Below are positions 1 through 8,073 of a DNA stretch of 28,353 nucleotides, in pieces. Numbering within the stretch: the stretch's first letter is position 1; each line of letters begins with the position of its first letter. The notes beneath the pieces were generated by a model. It made no database searches, had not been told where the DNA came from, and saw only the letters and a list, made by a program, of their open reading frames with translations. This DNA comes from an uncultured Luteimonas sp. (GTDB taxonomy: Bacteria; Pseudomonadota; Gammaproteobacteria; Xanthomonadales; Xanthomonadaceae). The DNA lies in NCBI GenBank assembly GCA_938008415.1, contig CALLKI010000109.1, positions 1 to 28,353 of the forward strand. Direction: 5' to 3'. The translations under genes and the position numbers were made by a program.

Positions 1-161
1 CGTCCAGGATGCCGGAGCCGATGGGCTGGCTCGCCGGCGGGGCCACCGCGAACGGACGCGCCGGGATGGGATCAGCGCACGGACGCCCGGGTGTTGCACC
101 GGACCATGCCGGAAGCGGGAGGAAACGGCCGGAATCGTGTCGAGTGGGGACGAAGCCGGAA
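1..161. other. left-edge region downstream of purL; no gene called
   Basis: This short stretch lies behind the 3' end of purL and runs to the window edge. No complete gene is visible. On the minus strand a frame opens at a GTG (44-46) and runs off the edge reading V-A-P-P-A-S-Q-P-I-G-S-G-I-L-D. That could be the first residues of another minus-strand gene, but fifteen residues cannot identify it. I see no clear T-tract terminator for purL here. Confidence 0.3.
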
Positions 162-3100
162 TCAGCCGAGCCAACTGCGCGCGTTGCGGAACATGCGCAG
201 CCACGGCGAATCAGCGGGCCACTCGCGCGGCGCCCAGCTGAAATTGACCGTGCGCAGGGTACGTTCCGGGTGCGGCATCAGGATGGTCGCGCGTCCGTCG
301 GCGCTGGTCAGGCCCGCGATCGCGTCGGTGGAACCGTTCGGGTTGGCGGGATAGCGCGTCGCGATGCGGCCGTCGCCCTCGACGTAGCGAAGCGCGACCT
401 TCGCCTGCGCCGCATCCGCGGCATCGGCGAACTCGGCGCGGCCCTCGCCGTGCGCGACCGCCACCGGCAGGCGCGAGCCCTGCATGCCGGCGAAGAACAG
501 CGACGGCGAATCCTCCACCAGCAGCAGTCCGAGGCGTGCCTCGAACTGTTCGCTGCGGTTGCGCAGGAACCGGGGCCAGTGGCCGGCGCCCGGGATGATG
601 TCCTTCAGCTGCGACAGCATCTGGCAGCCGTTGCAGACGCCCAGCGAGAACGTGTCCCCGCGCGCGAAGAAGGCCGCGAACATCTCGCGCAGCACGGGGC
701 GCTCGAGGATCGAGGTGGCCCAGCCGCGGCCGGCGCCGAGCACGTCGCCATAGCTGAAGCCGCCGCAGGCGACGATGCCGGCAAAGCCGTCGAGCGTGGC
801 CCGACCGGCGACCAGGTCGCTCATGTGCACGTCCACCGCCTCGAAGCCGGCGCGGTCGAAGGCGGCGGCCATCTCGACCTGGCCATTGACGCCCTGCTCG
901 CGCAGGATCGCGACGCGTGGCCGCGCGCCGGTGTTGATGTACGGCAGGGCCACGTCCCCGGCCGGGTCGAAGGTCAGCACCGGGCGCACGCCCGGGGCGG
1001 CGAAGTCGCGCGCGGACTCGCGTTCCTCGTCGGCGCACTCGGGGTTGTCGCGCAGGCGCTGCATCGCGTGGGTCACCGACCACCACGCGTCGAACAGTTC
1101 CTGCCATCTCCACTCGGCCAGCACCTCGCCAGCGCGCAGCACGCGGATGTCGGCGCCCGTGGTCGGGCGCGCGATGCGCTGGGCGCACTCGATCAGGCCG
1201 TGGCGGGCGACCAGGTCGGCGAATTCCGCGCGGTCCTCGCTGGCGATCTGCACCACCGCGCCGAGTTCCTCCGAGAACAGCGTGCGCATCACGTCCTCGA
1301 TGCGGTCCTCTCCCCAGCCATCGAGGTCGATGTCGAGGCCACGGTGCGAGCAGAATGCCATCTCGCACAGGGTCGCGAAGGTGCCGCCGTCGGAACGGTC
1401 GTGGTAGGCGCGCAGCAGCCCGGCCTCGCGCGCGTCGCGGACCAGTTCGAAGAACGCGCGCAGCCGCGCCGGGTCATCGAGGTCGGGGCACGGGCCGCCG
1501 AACGCGTCGTAGCACTGGGCGAGGATCGAGCCGCCCAGGCGCTGCTTGCCGGCGCCCAGGCCGATCAGCCACAGCTCACTGTCGAGGTCCGGTTCGAGCA
1601 GCGGCGTGAGCTGGCCACGCACGTCGCGCACCGGCGCGAACGCGCTGACCACCAGCGACACCGGTGACACGCTCTTGTGCGCGCCGTCGCCGTCGCGCCA
1701 CTGCGCCTGCATCGAGAGCGAGTCCTTGCCGACCGGGATCGCCAGGTCGAGCTGCGGGCACAGCTCCATGCCGACGGCCTTCACCGCGTCGAACAGCTTC
1801 GCGTCCTCGCCCTCGTGGCCGGCCGCGGCCATCCAGTTCGCCGACAGCTTGATCCGCTCCAGTGCCTCCACCGGGGCCGCGCACAGGTTGGTGATCGCCT
1901 CGCCCACGGCCATGCGCGCGGCCGCGGCGGCGTCGATCAGCGCCAACGGCGTGCGCTCGCCGATCGCCATCGCCTCCCCGGCGAATCCGTCGAAGCCCGA
2001 GAGCGTGATCGCGCAGTCGGCCACCGGCAGCTGCCAGGGGCCGACCATCTGGTCGCGCACGCTCAGGCCGCCGACGGTGCGGTCGCCGATGGTCACCAGG
2101 AAGCTCTTGGCGGCGACGGTCGGGTGCGAGAGCACGCGCAGTCCCGCCTCGCGCAGGTCCATGCCCGCGGTGTTGAGCGGGCGCCAGCGCACCGGCGCCG
2201 GGCGCTGCGCGTCGCGATGCATCCTCGGCGGCTTGCCGAACAGCACGTCCATCGGCAGGTCGATGGCCGCGTCGGCGGGGATGTGGTCCGGGGTGGCGCC
2301 GTAACCGACCACCAGGCGCTGCTCGGCGGTGGCGTAACCGACCACCGCGAACGGGCAGCGCTCGCGCTCGCACAGCGCCGCGAACTCGGCGATGCGGCCG
2401 GCCGGAATGCCGAGCACGTAGCGCTCCTGCGCCTCGTTGCACCACAGTTGCATCGGCGACAGCGATGGATCGTCGCTGGGCACGCGGTCGAGGTCGATCA
2501 CGCCGCCAACGCCCGAGTCGTGCAGCAGTTCCGGGATCGCGTTGGACAGGCCGCCCGCGCCGACGTCGTGGATCGAGAGGATGGGGTTCTCCCCGCCCAG
2601 CGCCACGCAGCGGTCGATGACCTCCTGGCAGCGGCGCTGCATCTCCGGGTTGTCGCGCTGCACCGAGGCGAAATCCAGTTCCTCGGCGCTGTCGCCGGAC
2701 GCGACCGAGCTGGCGGCACCGCCGCCGAGCCCGATCAGCATCGCCGGGCCGCCGAGCACCACCACCGCATCGCCCGGCGAGAGTTTCTTCTTCCGCACCT
2801 GCACGCGGTCGATGGCGCCGAGTCCGCCGGCCAGCATGATCGGCTTGTCGTAGGCACGCACCGGGCCGCCGTCCTGCCGCAGTTCGAAGCTGCGGAAGTA
2901 GCCGAGCAGGTTCGGGCGCCCGAACTCGTTGTTGAACGCGGCCGCGCCGATCGGACCGTCGAGCATGATCTCCAGCGCCGGCGCCATGCGCGGGTTGAGC
3001 GGGCGCGGCGCCTCCCACGGCTGTGGCAGCGCCGGGATGCGCAGGTGCGAGACGCTGAAACCACACAGGCCGGCCTTGGGCCTGCCACCACGGCCGGTCG

Positions 3101-4040
3101 CGCCCTCGTCGCGGATCTCGCCGCCGGCGCCGGTGCTGGCGCCCGGAAACGGCGAGATCGCGGTCGGATGGTTGTGGGTCTCGACCTTGATGCAGAACGC
3201 ACTGTCCAGCACCGGCCCGGCGCGGTAGACGCCGGTGGCCGGGTCCGGGCGGAACCTGCTCGCCGGGTAGCCTTCCACCACCGCGGCGTTGTCGCTGTAG
3301 GCCGAGATCGTGTGCTGCGGCGTGTGCGCGTGGGTGTTGCGGATCATGCGGAACAGCGAATGCGGCTGTTCCTCGCCGTCCAGCGTCCACGTCGCGTTGA
3401 AGATCTTGTGCCGGCAGTGCTCGGAATTGGCCTGCGCGAACATCATCAGCTCGACGTCCGACGGGTCGCGCCCCAGTTCCGCGTAGCGCTCGCGCAGGTA
3501 CTCGATCTCGTCCTCCGCCAGCGCCAGGCCCAGACGCGCGTTGGCCGCCTCCAGCGCCGCCAATGGGATCCGCTCGAGCGCGCCACGCGCGGGCACCGCG
3601 AACAGCCCGGCCGCCTCCGCATGGGAGGCCAGCAGCGACTGGGTCATCGGATCGTGCAGCAGCTTCGCCAGTGCCGCCTGCAGCGCCGGATCGTCCGGCC
3701 ACCCGGCCAGGTCCACGCGCATGCCACGCTCGGCGCGGCGCACCGGCAGCCCCGCACCGCGCAGGATCTCGGTGGCCTTGCTCGCCCAGGGCGAGATCGT
3801 CCCGAGCCGCGGCGAGACGTAGCGCGACACCGCGCCGCCGGGAACCGGCTCGAGCGTCTCGCCGGCCTGCAGGATCCGGCACAGCGCCGCCATGTCGGGG
3901 GTCTGCCCGGGGAGGATTTCGACCCAGTAGACGTGACGGGTCTGCAGCACGCGCACGCCGGGGCAGATGGCCTCCAGGCGTGCTTCCAGGCGTTCGCGCC
4001 GGAACGGCGACAGGGCCTGCTGGCCCTCGAGGACGATCAT
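162..4040 (-). CDS. purL: phosphoribosylformylglycinamidine synthase (FGAR amidotransferase), large single-chain type
   Basis: PurL converts FGAR, glutamine and ATP to FGAM, the fourth step of de novo purine synthesis in the cytosol. The 1292-residue product matches the usual length of the gammaproteobacterial single-chain enzyme (about 1295). The N-terminal and linker regions are followed by FAQANSEHCRHK (201-212), a glycine-rich nucleotide-binding stretch GAGGEIRDEGATGRGG, and PVGKDSLSM in the second synthase half. The C-terminal class I glutaminase domain starts near RVAILREQGVNGQ. Its nucleophile is Cys1136 in GVCNGCQ, and His1257/Glu1259 lie in MPHPER. The start at 4040 gives the expected N-terminus MIVLEGQQALSPFRR. 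dsbC lies 57 bases upstream on the same strand, so co-transcription is possible. Identification is secure. Confidence 0.98.
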   Translation of the reverse strand: MIVLEGQQALSPFRRERLEARLEAICPGVRVLQTRHVYWVEILPGQTPDMAALCRILQAGETLEPVPGGAVSRYVSPRLGTISPWASKATEILRGAGLPVRRAERGMRVDLAGWPDDPALQAALAKLLHDPMTQSLLASHAEAAGLFAVPARGALERIPLAALEAANARLGLALAEDEIEYLRERYAELGRDPSDVELMMFAQANSEHCRHKIFNATWTLDGEEQPHSLFRMIRNTHAHTPQHTISAYSDNAAVVEGYPASRFRPDPATGVYRAGPVLDSAFCIKVETHNHPTAISPFPGASTGAGGEIRDEGATGRGGRPKAGLCGFSVSHLRIPALPQPWEAPRPLNPRMAPALEIMLDGPIGAAAFNNEFGRPNLLGYFRSFELRQDGGPVRAYDKPIMLAGGLGAIDRVQVRKKKLSPGDAVVVLGGPAMLIGLGGGAASSVASGDSAEELDFASVQRDNPEMQRRCQEVIDRCVALGGENPILSIHDVGAGGLSNAIPELLHDSGVGGVIDLDRVPSDDPSLSPMQLWCNEAQERYVLGIPAGRIAEFAALCERERCPFAVVGYATAEQRLVVGYGATPDHIPADAAIDLPMDVLFGKPPRMHRDAQRPAPVRWRPLNTAGMDLREAGLRVLSHPTVAAKSFLVTIGDRTVGGLSVRDQMVGPWQLPVADCAITLSGFDGFAGEAMAIGERTPLALIDAAAAARMAVGEAITNLCAAPVEALERIKLSANWMAAAGHEGEDAKLFDAVKAVGMELCPQLDLAIPVGKDSLSMQAQWRDGDGAHKSVSPVSLVVSAFAPVRDVRGQLTPLLEPDLDSELWLIGLGAGKQRLGGSILAQCYDAFGGPCPDLDDPARLRAFFELVRDAREAGLLRAYHDRSDGGTFATLCEMAFCSHRGLDIDLDGWGEDRIEDVMRTLFSEELGAVVQIASEDRAEFADLVARHGLIECAQRIARPTTGADIRVLRAGEVLAEWRWQELFDAWWSVTHAMQRLRDNPECADEERESARDFAAPGVRPVLTFDPAGDVALPYINTGARPRVAILREQGVNGQVEMAAAFDRAGFEAVDVHMSDLVAGRATLDGFAGIVACGGFSYGDVLGAGRGWATSILERPVLREMFAAFFARGDTFSLGVCNGCQMLSQLKDIIPGAGHWPRFLRNRSEQFEARLGLLLVEDSPSLFFAGMQGSRLPVAVAHGEGRAEFADAADAAQAKVALRYVEGDGRIATRYPANPNGSTDAIAGLTSADGRATILMPHPERTLRTVNFSWAPREWPADSPWLRMFRNARSWLG

Positions 4041-4070
4041 GTCCGGGGGATCATCGGGAGCGGGGCCGCT

Positions 4071-4076
4071 ATTGTA
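4071..4076 (-). promoter_or_regulatory. possible -10 element upstream of purL
   Basis: On the minus strand TACAAT lies about 30 bases before the purL start, in the 57-base gap after dsbC. It matches the sigma-70 -10 consensus at 5 of 6 positions. I see no good -35 hexamer at the right distance, so this is only a candidate for a purL promoter separate from read-through from dsbC. Confidence 0.25.
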
Positions 4077-4097
4077 GCCTCCCGCGCTGGCAGGACC

Positions 4098-4916
4098 TCA
4101 GCGGCTGCCCGCGGCGGACGCGTCCGCCTGCTCCAGCTTGCGCAGCCTTTCCAGCAGATCCCGGGGCGCCAGGTAGCCGGAGATGATCCCGCCGCCCTCG
4201 GTCACGATCAGCGGCGTGCCGGTCAGGCCGATGCGCTGGCCGATGTCGTAGTGGATGGCCACCGGGTTGGTGCAGTTCTTCCGTGGGACGGGTTTGCCGT
4301 TCTTGGCGTCGGTCAGGGCCTTGCGGCGGTCGCTCGCGCACCAGACGGACACCATCGTGCGGTAATCCTCGCTACCCAGCCCCATGCGCGGGAACGCCAC
4401 GTACTCGACGGCGATGCCAAGCCGGTTGTATTCGGCGATCTGGCTGTGCAGGCGGCGGCAGAAGCCGCACTCGACGTCGGTGAAGACCGTCACACGGTAC
4501 TTCGGGTTGGCCGGGGCGAACACGATGCGGTCGCCCCTGGGGATCTGCGCCAGAAGCGCCCTGCGCACCGCGGCCACCGACGGCTCGCTCAGGTCCTTCC
4601 TGCCGTCCGCGTCATACAGCGGCCCCGGCAGGATGTAGCGGCCGTCCGCGCTGACGTAGAGCGCCTGGCCGTGCACGATCACCTCGGTGAAGCCCGGCAG
4701 GGGCGCGGGGGCGATGCGCTCGATCCGGATGTCCCTGTCGAGCGATTCGACGGCCTGGCGGGCACGGTCCTCGGGCGTGCCGGGCCGGGTCTCGACCCGT
4801 GGCGCCGGCCCGGCGGCGGGCCCGGTGGCATCGCCCTTCGCGGGCTGGGACGGCTGCTGCGCGCAGGCGGAAAGGCTGAAGGCTCCGAGGACAACGAGGG
4901 ATACCAGTCGTTTCAT
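4098..4916 (-). CDS. dsbC: DsbC-type thiol:disulfide isomerase, predicted lipoprotein
   Basis: DsbC proteins reshuffle wrong disulfides in periplasmic proteins. The 272-residue product has a DsbC-like N-terminal dimerisation region followed by a thioredoxin fold. The active site is CGFC (Cys150, Cys153) in FTDVECGFCRRLHSQ, the second cysteine pair is Cys193 and Cys215, and the cis-proline loop is GTP (Pro235). The start MKRLVSLVVLGAFSLSAC gives a signal peptide with a lipobox (LSAC, Cys18), suggesting lipid attachment rather than the soluble form of E. coli. An ATG at 4935-4937 would add seven residues before the signal and is less likely; longer reading to 5108 runs into repeat sequence. The xerD-dsbC neighbourhood is also seen in E. 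coli. Family assignment is strong; membrane anchoring is inferred. Confidence 0.93.
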   Translation of the reverse strand: MKRLVSLVVLGAFSLSACAQQPSQPAKGDATGPAAGPAPRVETRPGTPEDRARQAVESLDRDIRIERIAPAPLPGFTEVIVHGQALYVSADGRYILPGPLYDADGRKDLSEPSVAAVRRALLAQIPRGDRIVFAPANPKYRVTVFTDVECGFCRRLHSQIAEYNRLGIAVEYVAFPRMGLGSEDYRTMVSVWCASDRRKALTDAKNGKPVPRKNCTNPVAIHYDIGQRIGLTGTPLIVTEGGGIISGYLAPRDLLERLRKLEQADASAAGSR

Positions 4917-5046
4917 CTGTGTGGACCGGGCGGACATCGGGTCATTGTCGCATGCGGCGGGCGGCGCCGGCCCGGAACCCCGCCCGACGCAGCCCCCGGC
5001 GTTCAGCCCCCGCTGCGGCCCGCTTGCGCCCCCACCCACCCCTTGG

Positions 5047-5134
5047 CTTTTCCCCCGCCCGCGGGGAGGCCGGCTCGATATCCTCGAGGCAGAGGCAGGG
5101 GATGCCACTTTTCCCCCGCCCGCGGGGAGGCCGG
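5047..5134. repeat. pair of 27-base direct repeats, 61-base period
   Basis: Positions 5047-5073 and 5108-5134 are identical. Each copy begins CTTTTCCCCC and ends GGGGAGGCCGG, with a short internal inverted repeat (CCCCGC against GCGGGG). The core resembles the CCCCCGC/GCGGGGG hairpin repeats at 5234-5271 and 6843-6880, so these are probably variants of one dispersed intergenic family. Confidence 0.8.
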
Positions 5135-5233
5135 GGGCTGGAGTTCCGCAATGGGCCGGCTGGCGTCACGCCGATGTACTGCTTGCCAGGCACGACGGTA
5201 TCCGCCGCGCGGGTTACCTCCAACGCGGATTCG

Positions 5234-5271
5234 CCCCCACCCCTACCCTCCGCCGCAAGCGGGGGAGGGAG
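5234..5271. repeat. dispersed GC-rich hairpin repeat, copy A
   Basis: The copy reads roughly CCCCACCCCTACCCTCC followed by GCGGGGGAGGGAG. Arms 5246-5256 and 5259-5269 pair over 11 positions with one mismatch and a two-base loop. A close relative occurs at 6843-6880. Both are found behind the 3' end of a minus-strand gene, with a second hairpin nearer the stop codon. Confidence 0.75.
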
Positions 5272-5300
5272 TCCGGCCCCGCGCAGCGCGCGCGGCATTC

Positions 5301-5339
5301 GGCGGGCACGCGCGGCAATGCCGCGCAGGCGTGCCCGCC
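5301..5339 (-). terminator. large hairpin immediately after xerD
   Basis: The outer arms 5301-5310 (GGCGGGCACG) and 5330-5339 pair perfectly over 10 bases. An inner pair CGCGGCA/TGCCGCG (5311-5317 and 5319-5325) adds up to 7 more, with a 4-base bulge. The hairpin ends at the base next to the xerD stop codon (5340-5342). No U-tract follows, so it may act as an RNA 3'-end stabiliser or weak terminator rather than a classical intrinsic terminator. Confidence 0.5.
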
Positions 5340-6281
5340 TCATCCCCTCGGATGGTGCTTGGCGTGGAGCTGGCGGAGGTGCTCCCGGGCGACGCTGGTA
5401 TAGATCTGGGTGGTGGACAGGGAACTGTGGCCCAGCAGCATCTGCAGCGCGCGCAGGTCCGCGCCGTGGTTGAGCAGGTGGGTGGCGAAGCTGTGGCGCA
5501 GTCCGTGCGGACTGACCCGCGCCGGGTCGATGCCCGCCGCCGCCGCATGGCGCTTGACCGCGGCCCAGAACTGCTGGCGGCTGGGCGCCCCGCCCGAGGC
5601 CGTGACGAACAGGTGCGGCACCACGCGGCGGCCGACCAGCGCCGGGCGCGCCTCGGCCAGGTAGCGCTCCAGCCAGTGCCGCGCCTCCTCCCCCAGCGGC
5701 ACCAGCCGTTCCTTGCCGCCCTTGCCGGTCACCCGCAACACGCCCTGGCGCAGGTTGAGCGCGGTCGCCGGCAACCCGACCAGCTCGCTGACCCGCAGGC
5801 CGCAGGCGTACATCAGCTCGAGCATGGCCCGGTCGCGCAGGCCCTCGGGCGTGCCGGTGTCCGGCGCCGCCAGCAACGCCTCGACCTGGCGCTCGCCCAG
5901 GGCCTTCGGCAGCGGCCGCGGCAGCTTCGGCGGCTCGAGCAGCGCGGCCGGATCGTCCGCGCGCGCGCCCGTGCGCGCCATCCAGGCGTAGAAGGCGCGC
6001 AACGCCGAGAGCAGGCGCGAGTTGCTGCGCGGCGAGTAGCCGTGCTGCGCGCGCCACTTCAGGTAGTCGTAGAGGTCGGGAAGGGCGGCGCGGGCAAGCC
6101 CCTCGTCGCGGTCAAGCCAGCGCGCCAGTCCCTGCAGGTCGCGGCGGTAGCTCTCGAGCGAGGCGCGCGCCAGGCCGTGCTCGGCCCACTGCGCGTCGAG
6201 GAAGCGCTCGATCCAGCGCGCATCGCCGTCGCGCAACGGCGGCAGGCGGCTGGCGAGCTCGCGGCGTCCGGCGGGCGTCAT
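5340..6281 (-). CDS. xerD: tyrosine recombinase XerD
   Basis: XerD acts with XerC at dif to resolve chromosome dimers at division. The 313-residue product has an N-terminal SAM-like core-binding domain (about 20-105) and a C-terminal catalytic domain. All catalytic residues are visible: Arg163 (ACGLRVSELVGL), Lys187 (TGKGGKERLVPLG), His259 and Arg262 (PHGLRHSFATHLL), His285 (LLGHSS) and Tyr294. I chose the ATG at 6281 because GGGGG precedes it by about 8 bases; a GTG at 6296 would add five residues and has poorer spacing. dsbC follows downstream on the same strand, as in E. coli, but about 420 bases of repeat sequence lie between. XerC is the alternative; the dsbC neighbourhood favours XerD. 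Confidence 0.93.
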   Translation of the reverse strand: MTPAGRRELASRLPPLRDGDARWIERFLDAQWAEHGLARASLESYRRDLQGLARWLDRDEGLARAALPDLYDYLKWRAQHGYSPRSNSRLLSALRAFYAWMARTGARADDPAALLEPPKLPRPLPKALGERQVEALLAAPDTGTPEGLRDRAMLELMYACGLRVSELVGLPATALNLRQGVLRVTGKGGKERLVPLGEEARHWLERYLAEARPALVGRRVVPHLFVTASGGAPSRQQFWAAVKRHAAAAGIDPARVSPHGLRHSFATHLLNHGADLRALQMLLGHSSLSTTQIYTSVAREHLRQLHAKHHPRG

Positions 6282-6332
6282 CGTCGTCACCCCCACAGCT
6301 TAGCGGACGGCGGCGGCGGTTATCCTTGGGCG

Positions 6333-6803
6333 ATGGAAAACGCCACCTCCCGGCCGCCGTCCGCCTGGATCGGCCGCCGTCTGCTGTCCCTGCTCTACGA
6401 CCTGTTCGCCGCGGTCCCGCTGTGGATGTTGACCGCGATCCCGTTCGTGCTCCTGGACGTGGCGATCAGCGGCGACGTGCGCCACAACATCGGCCCCTTC
6501 AGTGCGATGCAGTGGCTGCTGTGGCTCGCATGCTGGTGCGTCACCGGCGTGTACGCCACCTGGAGCTGGCGGCGTGGCGGGCAGACCCTGGGCATGCGCC
6601 CGTGGCGGCTGAAGGTGGTCGGTGCGGATGGCGCCCCGGCACCACTGCAGGCGCTGTGGCGGCGCTATGCCGTCGGCACCCTGTCGCTGCTGGCCGCCGG
6701 CATCGGCTTCTGGTGGGCCTGGTTCGACCGGGACCGGCTGGCCCTGCACGACCGCCTCAGCGGCACGCGCGTGGTGCGGCTGCCCAAGCCGTCCAGGCGC
6801 TGA
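6333..6803 (+). CDS. RDD family integral membrane protein
   Basis: The 156-residue protein has the RDD-family layout. An N-terminal segment (RRLLSLLYDLF) carries the first R and D and leads into a membrane helix. A second helix lies around MQWLLWLACWCVTGVYATW, followed by the cytoplasmic loop GGQTLGMRPWRLKVV typical of the family, a third helix (TLSLLAAGIGFWWAWF), and the closing DRLALHDRLSGTRVV signature. The family's role is poorly defined; some members affect ion or solute transport, which cannot be assigned here. It diverges from xerD with 51 bases between starts and converges with lptG across a repeat region. Confidence 0.88.
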   Translation: MENATSRPPSAWIGRRLLSLLYDLFAAVPLWMLTAIPFVLLDVAISGDVRHNIGPFSAMQWLLWLACWCVTGVYATWSWRRGGQTLGMRPWRLKVVGADGAPAPLQALWRRYAVGTLSLLAAGIGFWWAWFDRDRLALHDRLSGTRVVRLPKPSRR

Positions 6804-6842
6804 CCGTTGCCGGCGCCGGCAATACCACGACGCAGGCCATCT

Positions 6843-6880
6843 CCCCCACCCCGACCCTCCCCCGCACGCGGGGGAGGGAG
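6843..6880. repeat. dispersed GC-rich hairpin repeat, copy B
   Basis: This is a near-copy of 5234-5271. Arms 6855-6865 (CCCTCCCCCGC) and 6868-6878 (GCGGGGGAGGG) pair perfectly over 11 bases with a two-base loop. A partial related half-site (TTCCCCCGCCCCGCG) follows near 6889-6905. It lies in the convergent gap between the RDD gene and lptG. Confidence 0.8.
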
Positions 6881-6926
6881 ATTCACGCCTTCCCCCGCCC
6901 CGCGAAGCACGCCGGACGTCCGGAGC

Positions 6927-6951
6927 GCCTGCGCGGCGGTGCCGCGCAGGC
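6927..6951 (-). terminator. hairpin after lptG
   Basis: Arms 6927-6937 (GCCTGCGCGGC) and 6941-6951 form a perfect 11-base stem with a 3-base loop, 8 bases beyond the lptG stop codon. The inner sequence matches the hairpin after xerD (GCGCGGC...GCCGCGCAGGC in both). No T-tract follows on either strand, so intrinsic termination is uncertain; RNA 3'-end protection is equally plausible. Confidence 0.5.
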
Positions 6952-6959
6952 AGGCCCCC

Positions 6960-8069
6960 TCACCCACTCCGCTTGCGGAAGAGGTACCAGGACACCGCCA
7001 GCATCAGCGACGGCGGCACGAGGTAGGCCAGGCGGTAATCGAACCTGTAGACCGCGGCGAGCTTGACCACCTGGTTCTGCAGCAGCCAGAAGCCAAGCGC
7101 GAAGACCACGCCGATGAACAGGCGCTTGCCGAGACCGCCGCTGCGCAGGCTGCCGAACGCGAACGGGATCGCGGCCAGGCACAGCGCCAGTACGTTGACC
7201 GGGTAGAACCAGCGGCCCCAGTAGTGTTCCTCGAACTCGCTGGCGTCGAGCTGGTTGCGGCGCCGGTATTCGATGCCGGCCTTCAGGTCGGCCGCGGACA
7301 TGTAGCGTGGCCGCCAGATGTTGCCGGCGCTGGCCGCGAGCGCGGCGGTGTCCAGGTTCGAGGCCCAGTGCTCCTCGTCCACGTCGGTCCGGCTGACCGC
7401 GCGCTCCTCGAACCAGGTGCGCTTCACGTCGCGCAGCAGCCAGCCGCCTCCGCGGTGCTCGGCCGTACGCGCGTGCGCGATGGATTGCAGCCGTCCGTTC
7501 CCGTCGAACTCGAACAGGCGCACGTCGTCCAGCTCGAGCCAGCTCCCGTTTTCGTCCTTGTGTTCGCGGCCACCCTGGGCGTTGAGGAAGACATCGCCCT
7601 CGCGCGCCCACAGGCCGGAATACTGCGCCACGATCATGTCCTTCGAGCGCGCCGCCGTCTTCATCAGGTCCGCGCTGCGCTGGGCCCAAGGCGCCAGGGT
7701 CTCGGCGTTGACCATCATCAGCATGGTGATCAGCGCCAGCGGCACCGCCACCGACACGCTCAGCCGCTTGCGCGAGATGCCCAGCGCGCGCAGCGCGGTC
7801 AGCTCCGAGGTCGCGGCCAGCTGGCCGAGCCCCAGCAGTGAGCCGATCACCGCCGAGGTCGGGAACATCATGTAGGCGCGGCGCGGGATGGTGTGCGCGA
7901 TGTAGGTCAGCGCGGAGAAGAAGCCGTAGTCGCCCTTGCCGGTGTCGCCCAGCTCGTCGACCAGCGCAAGCATCAGGTCAAGCCCGACCAGCACCGACCA
8001 GGTCAGCAGCACCGTGCCGACGACGACGCGCGAGGTGTACAGGTCGTGGATCTTCGGGAACGGCACCAT
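6960..8069 (-). CDS. lptG: LPS export ABC transporter permease LptG
   Basis: LptG pairs with LptF and the LptB ATPase in the inner membrane to extract LPS and pass it to LptC and the periplasmic bridge. The 369-residue product has the YjgP/YjgQ layout: an N-terminal block of three membrane helices starting near residue 15 (VVVGTVLLTWSVLVGLDLML), a large periplasmic beta-jellyroll region (about 130-270), and three C-terminal helices. The cytoplasmic stretch SELTALRALGISRKRL (before the third helix) is the coupling segment facing the ATPase. It starts 4 bases after the lptF stop, so the pair is one transcript. LptB is not in the window, which is usual. Confidence 0.95.
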   Translation of the reverse strand: MVPFPKIHDLYTSRVVVGTVLLTWSVLVGLDLMLALVDELGDTGKGDYGFFSALTYIAHTIPRRAYMMFPTSAVIGSLLGLGQLAATSELTALRALGISRKRLSVSVAVPLALITMLMMVNAETLAPWAQRSADLMKTAARSKDMIVAQYSGLWAREGDVFLNAQGGREHKDENGSWLELDDVRLFEFDGNGRLQSIAHARTAEHRGGGWLLRDVKRTWFEERAVSRTDVDEEHWASNLDTAALAASAGNIWRPRYMSAADLKAGIEYRRRNQLDASEFEEHYWGRWFYPVNVLALCLAAIPFAFGSLRSGGLGKRLFIGVVFALGFWLLQNQVVKLAAVYRFDYRLAYLVPPSLMLAVSWYLFRKRSG

Positions 8070-8073
8070 GTGC

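Larger units (their letters stand above)
4917..5339. other. 423-base xerD-dsbC intergenic region, repeat-rich, no gene
   Basis: No convincing gene is present; frames crossing it are extensions of neighbours or shadows. It holds two copies of a 27-base GC-rich direct repeat (5047-5073 and 5108-5134), one copy of a dispersed hairpin repeat (5234-5271), and a large hairpin (5301-5339) touching the xerD stop codon. A dsbC promoter should lie in the part nearest 4917, but I cannot point to clear -35 and -10 boxes. Confidence 0.6.

Noticed and set aside
5047..5339. Possible CRISPR array, because of the repeated GC-rich units
   Set aside because: Only two exact copies occur, with no uniform spacers, no further units and no cas genes nearby. 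They fit dispersed hairpin repeats.
5340..6281. A phage or integron integrase instead of XerD
   Set aside because: Length, full RKHRHY set, the core-like neighbours and the adjacent dsbC fit XerD. There is no att site, cargo or phage gene around it.
1677..6803. A 1708-codon plus-strand open frame spanning the antisense of purL, dsbC and xerD
   Set aside because: It is a by-product of high GC and third-position bias in the opposite-strand genes. The peptide is Arg/Ala/Gly-rich low-complexity sequence, and only its last 156 codons (the RDD protein from 6333) are real.
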